Source: Ilumatobacteraceae bacterium
GTDB lineage: Bacteria; Actinomycetota; Acidimicrobiia; Acidimicrobiales; Ilumatobacteraceae
Assembly (NCBI GenBank): GCA_016650435.1
Contig: JAENVT010000405.1
Location: forward strand, 1 to 10,377
Length of the DNA: 10,377 bases
Direction: 5' to 3'
The notes beneath the pieces were generated by a model. It did not search any database. It was not told the origin of the DNA and saw nothing but the letters and a program-made list of their open reading frames with translations. Below, in pieces: positions 9,862 through 10,377 of this stretch. The first letter of the stretch is position 1. Each line of letters opens with the position of its first letter. The translations under genes were made by a program, and so were the position numbers.

Positions 9862-10365
9862 GTGAGCGACGGGCATCGAACCACTTGCATTCAGCGTCCC
9901 CGCGAGGCGACGCGGGCGCCCTCCGAGCGCGACGTCGATGCATCGCGATTCGCCGAGTTCACCCGACCGATCGCCAAGGAGAAGCGGCTGGTCAAAGGAC
10001 GCGGTAAACGGCTGCTCTTCGCGCTCGTTGCGGTGGTGATCGCCGCAGCATTGATGGCGTCGCTGTTCGTATTACCGGTGAAGAGCTGGCGACAGCAGCG
10101 CGACGACTTGGCCCGCAAGCGCAACGAGCTTGCGGTGTTGAACAATGCCAACGCGCAATTGGCTGCCGACGTCAATCGCCTGCAAACTCCCGGCGGGATC
10201 AAGGAAGCGGCGCGTCAAGACGTCGGATTCGTCGTCATGGGCGAGCAACGGATCTCGGTGCTGTCAACTCCCGACGCCCCCGTGACCCTGCCGATCGGGT
10301 GGCCGTACGACGCGATCGCCCAGATCGTTACCGTGCGTTCGGCTGCTGCAACGCCAGCCCCGTAG
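9862..10365 (+). CDS. FtsB/DivIC-family cell division protein
   Basis: A 167-residue single-pass membrane protein of the septum formation initiator family, which forms a coiled-coil complex with FtsL and FtsQ/DivIB at the division site. A basic cytoplasmic region (about 1-50, KEKRLVKGRGKR before the membrane) is followed by one transmembrane helix at about 51-72, an extracytoplasmic coiled coil at about 75-107 (QQRDDLARKRNELAVLNNAN), and the family's typical end GGIKEAARQDVGFVVMGEQR (111-130). A Pro/Ala-rich tail closes it. The N-terminal extension is longer than in E. coli FtsB (about 103 residues in total), as is usual in actinobacteria. The position directly after eno matches Rv1023-Rv1024 of M. 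tuberculosis and ftsB near eno in proteobacteria. The GTG start is supported by the adjacent A+T-rich element; no better start is seen nearby. Choosing between the names ftsB and divIC is not possible from sequence alone. Confidence 0.88.
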   Translation: MSDGHRTTCIQRPREATRAPSERDVDASRFAEFTRPIAKEKRLVKGRGKRLLFALVAVVIAAALMASLFVLPVKSWRQQRDDLARKRNELAVLNNANAQLAADVNRLQTPGGIKEAARQDVGFVVMGEQRISVLSTPDAPVTLPIGWPYDAIAQIVTVRSAAATPAP

Positions 10366-10377
10366 CCCTTCGGCGTA
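10363..10377 (+). terminator. Possible start of a hairpin after ftsB, cut by window end
   Basis: TAGCC (10363-10367), a CTTC loop and GGCGTA (10372-10377) can begin a stem that runs out of the window. It shares the ten bases CCTTCGGCGT (10367-10376) with the centre of the hairpin after pth (297-306). Only a few pairs are visible, so this is tentative. Confidence 0.25.

Overview
The window is a run of housekeeping genes from a G+C-rich bacterium, most likely a member of Actinomycetota. The order pth - mfd - mazG - eno - ftsB/divIC matches, from memory, the mycobacterial block Rv1020 (mfd), Rv1021 (mazG), Rv1022 (lpqU), Rv1023 (eno), Rv1024 (FtsB-like). Gene content such as a DUF4032 protein and a YabN-type MazG, together with nearly leaderless starts, would fit the class Acidimicrobiia (Ilumatobacter-like). 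That placement is inference; no rRNA or other marker is present.

Layout. Positions 1-259 hold the 3' end of pth (peptidyl-tRNA hydrolase). The gap at 260-463 contains three tandem 14-bp units, a strong hairpin that probably ends pth transcription, a second imperfect stem-loop, and a -10-like element directly before mfd. Mfd (464-3874) is a complete transcription-repair coupling factor. Ten bases later comes a DUF4032 protein (3885-5195) that retains the core residues of a kinase fold. A promoter overlapping its stop codon precedes a small lipoprotein related to SurA/PrsA foldases (5227-6030). That stop codon overlaps the GTG start of a TP-methylase/MazG/MazG fusion (6027-7523). A multi-pass membrane protein of unknown function lies on the minus strand (7520-8491); its stop codon and that of mazG share the tetranucleotide CTAG. 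Enolase (8537-9814) runs divergently from it, followed by an FtsB/DivIC-family cell-division protein (9862-10365).

How the genes relate. They cover translation recycling (Pth), repair of stalled transcription (Mfd), nucleotide-pool sanitation (MazG), envelope protein folding (the SurA-like lipoprotein), glycolysis (Eno) and septum assembly (FtsB). They look like an old conserved neighbourhood rather than one dedicated pathway. I see no mobile element, CRISPR array, tRNA or defence system. The parts least explained by known biology are the DUF4032 kinase-like protein, the foldase that lacks the expected catalytic histidine, the orphan membrane protein, and the very short or absent 5' leaders implied by the promoter positions.
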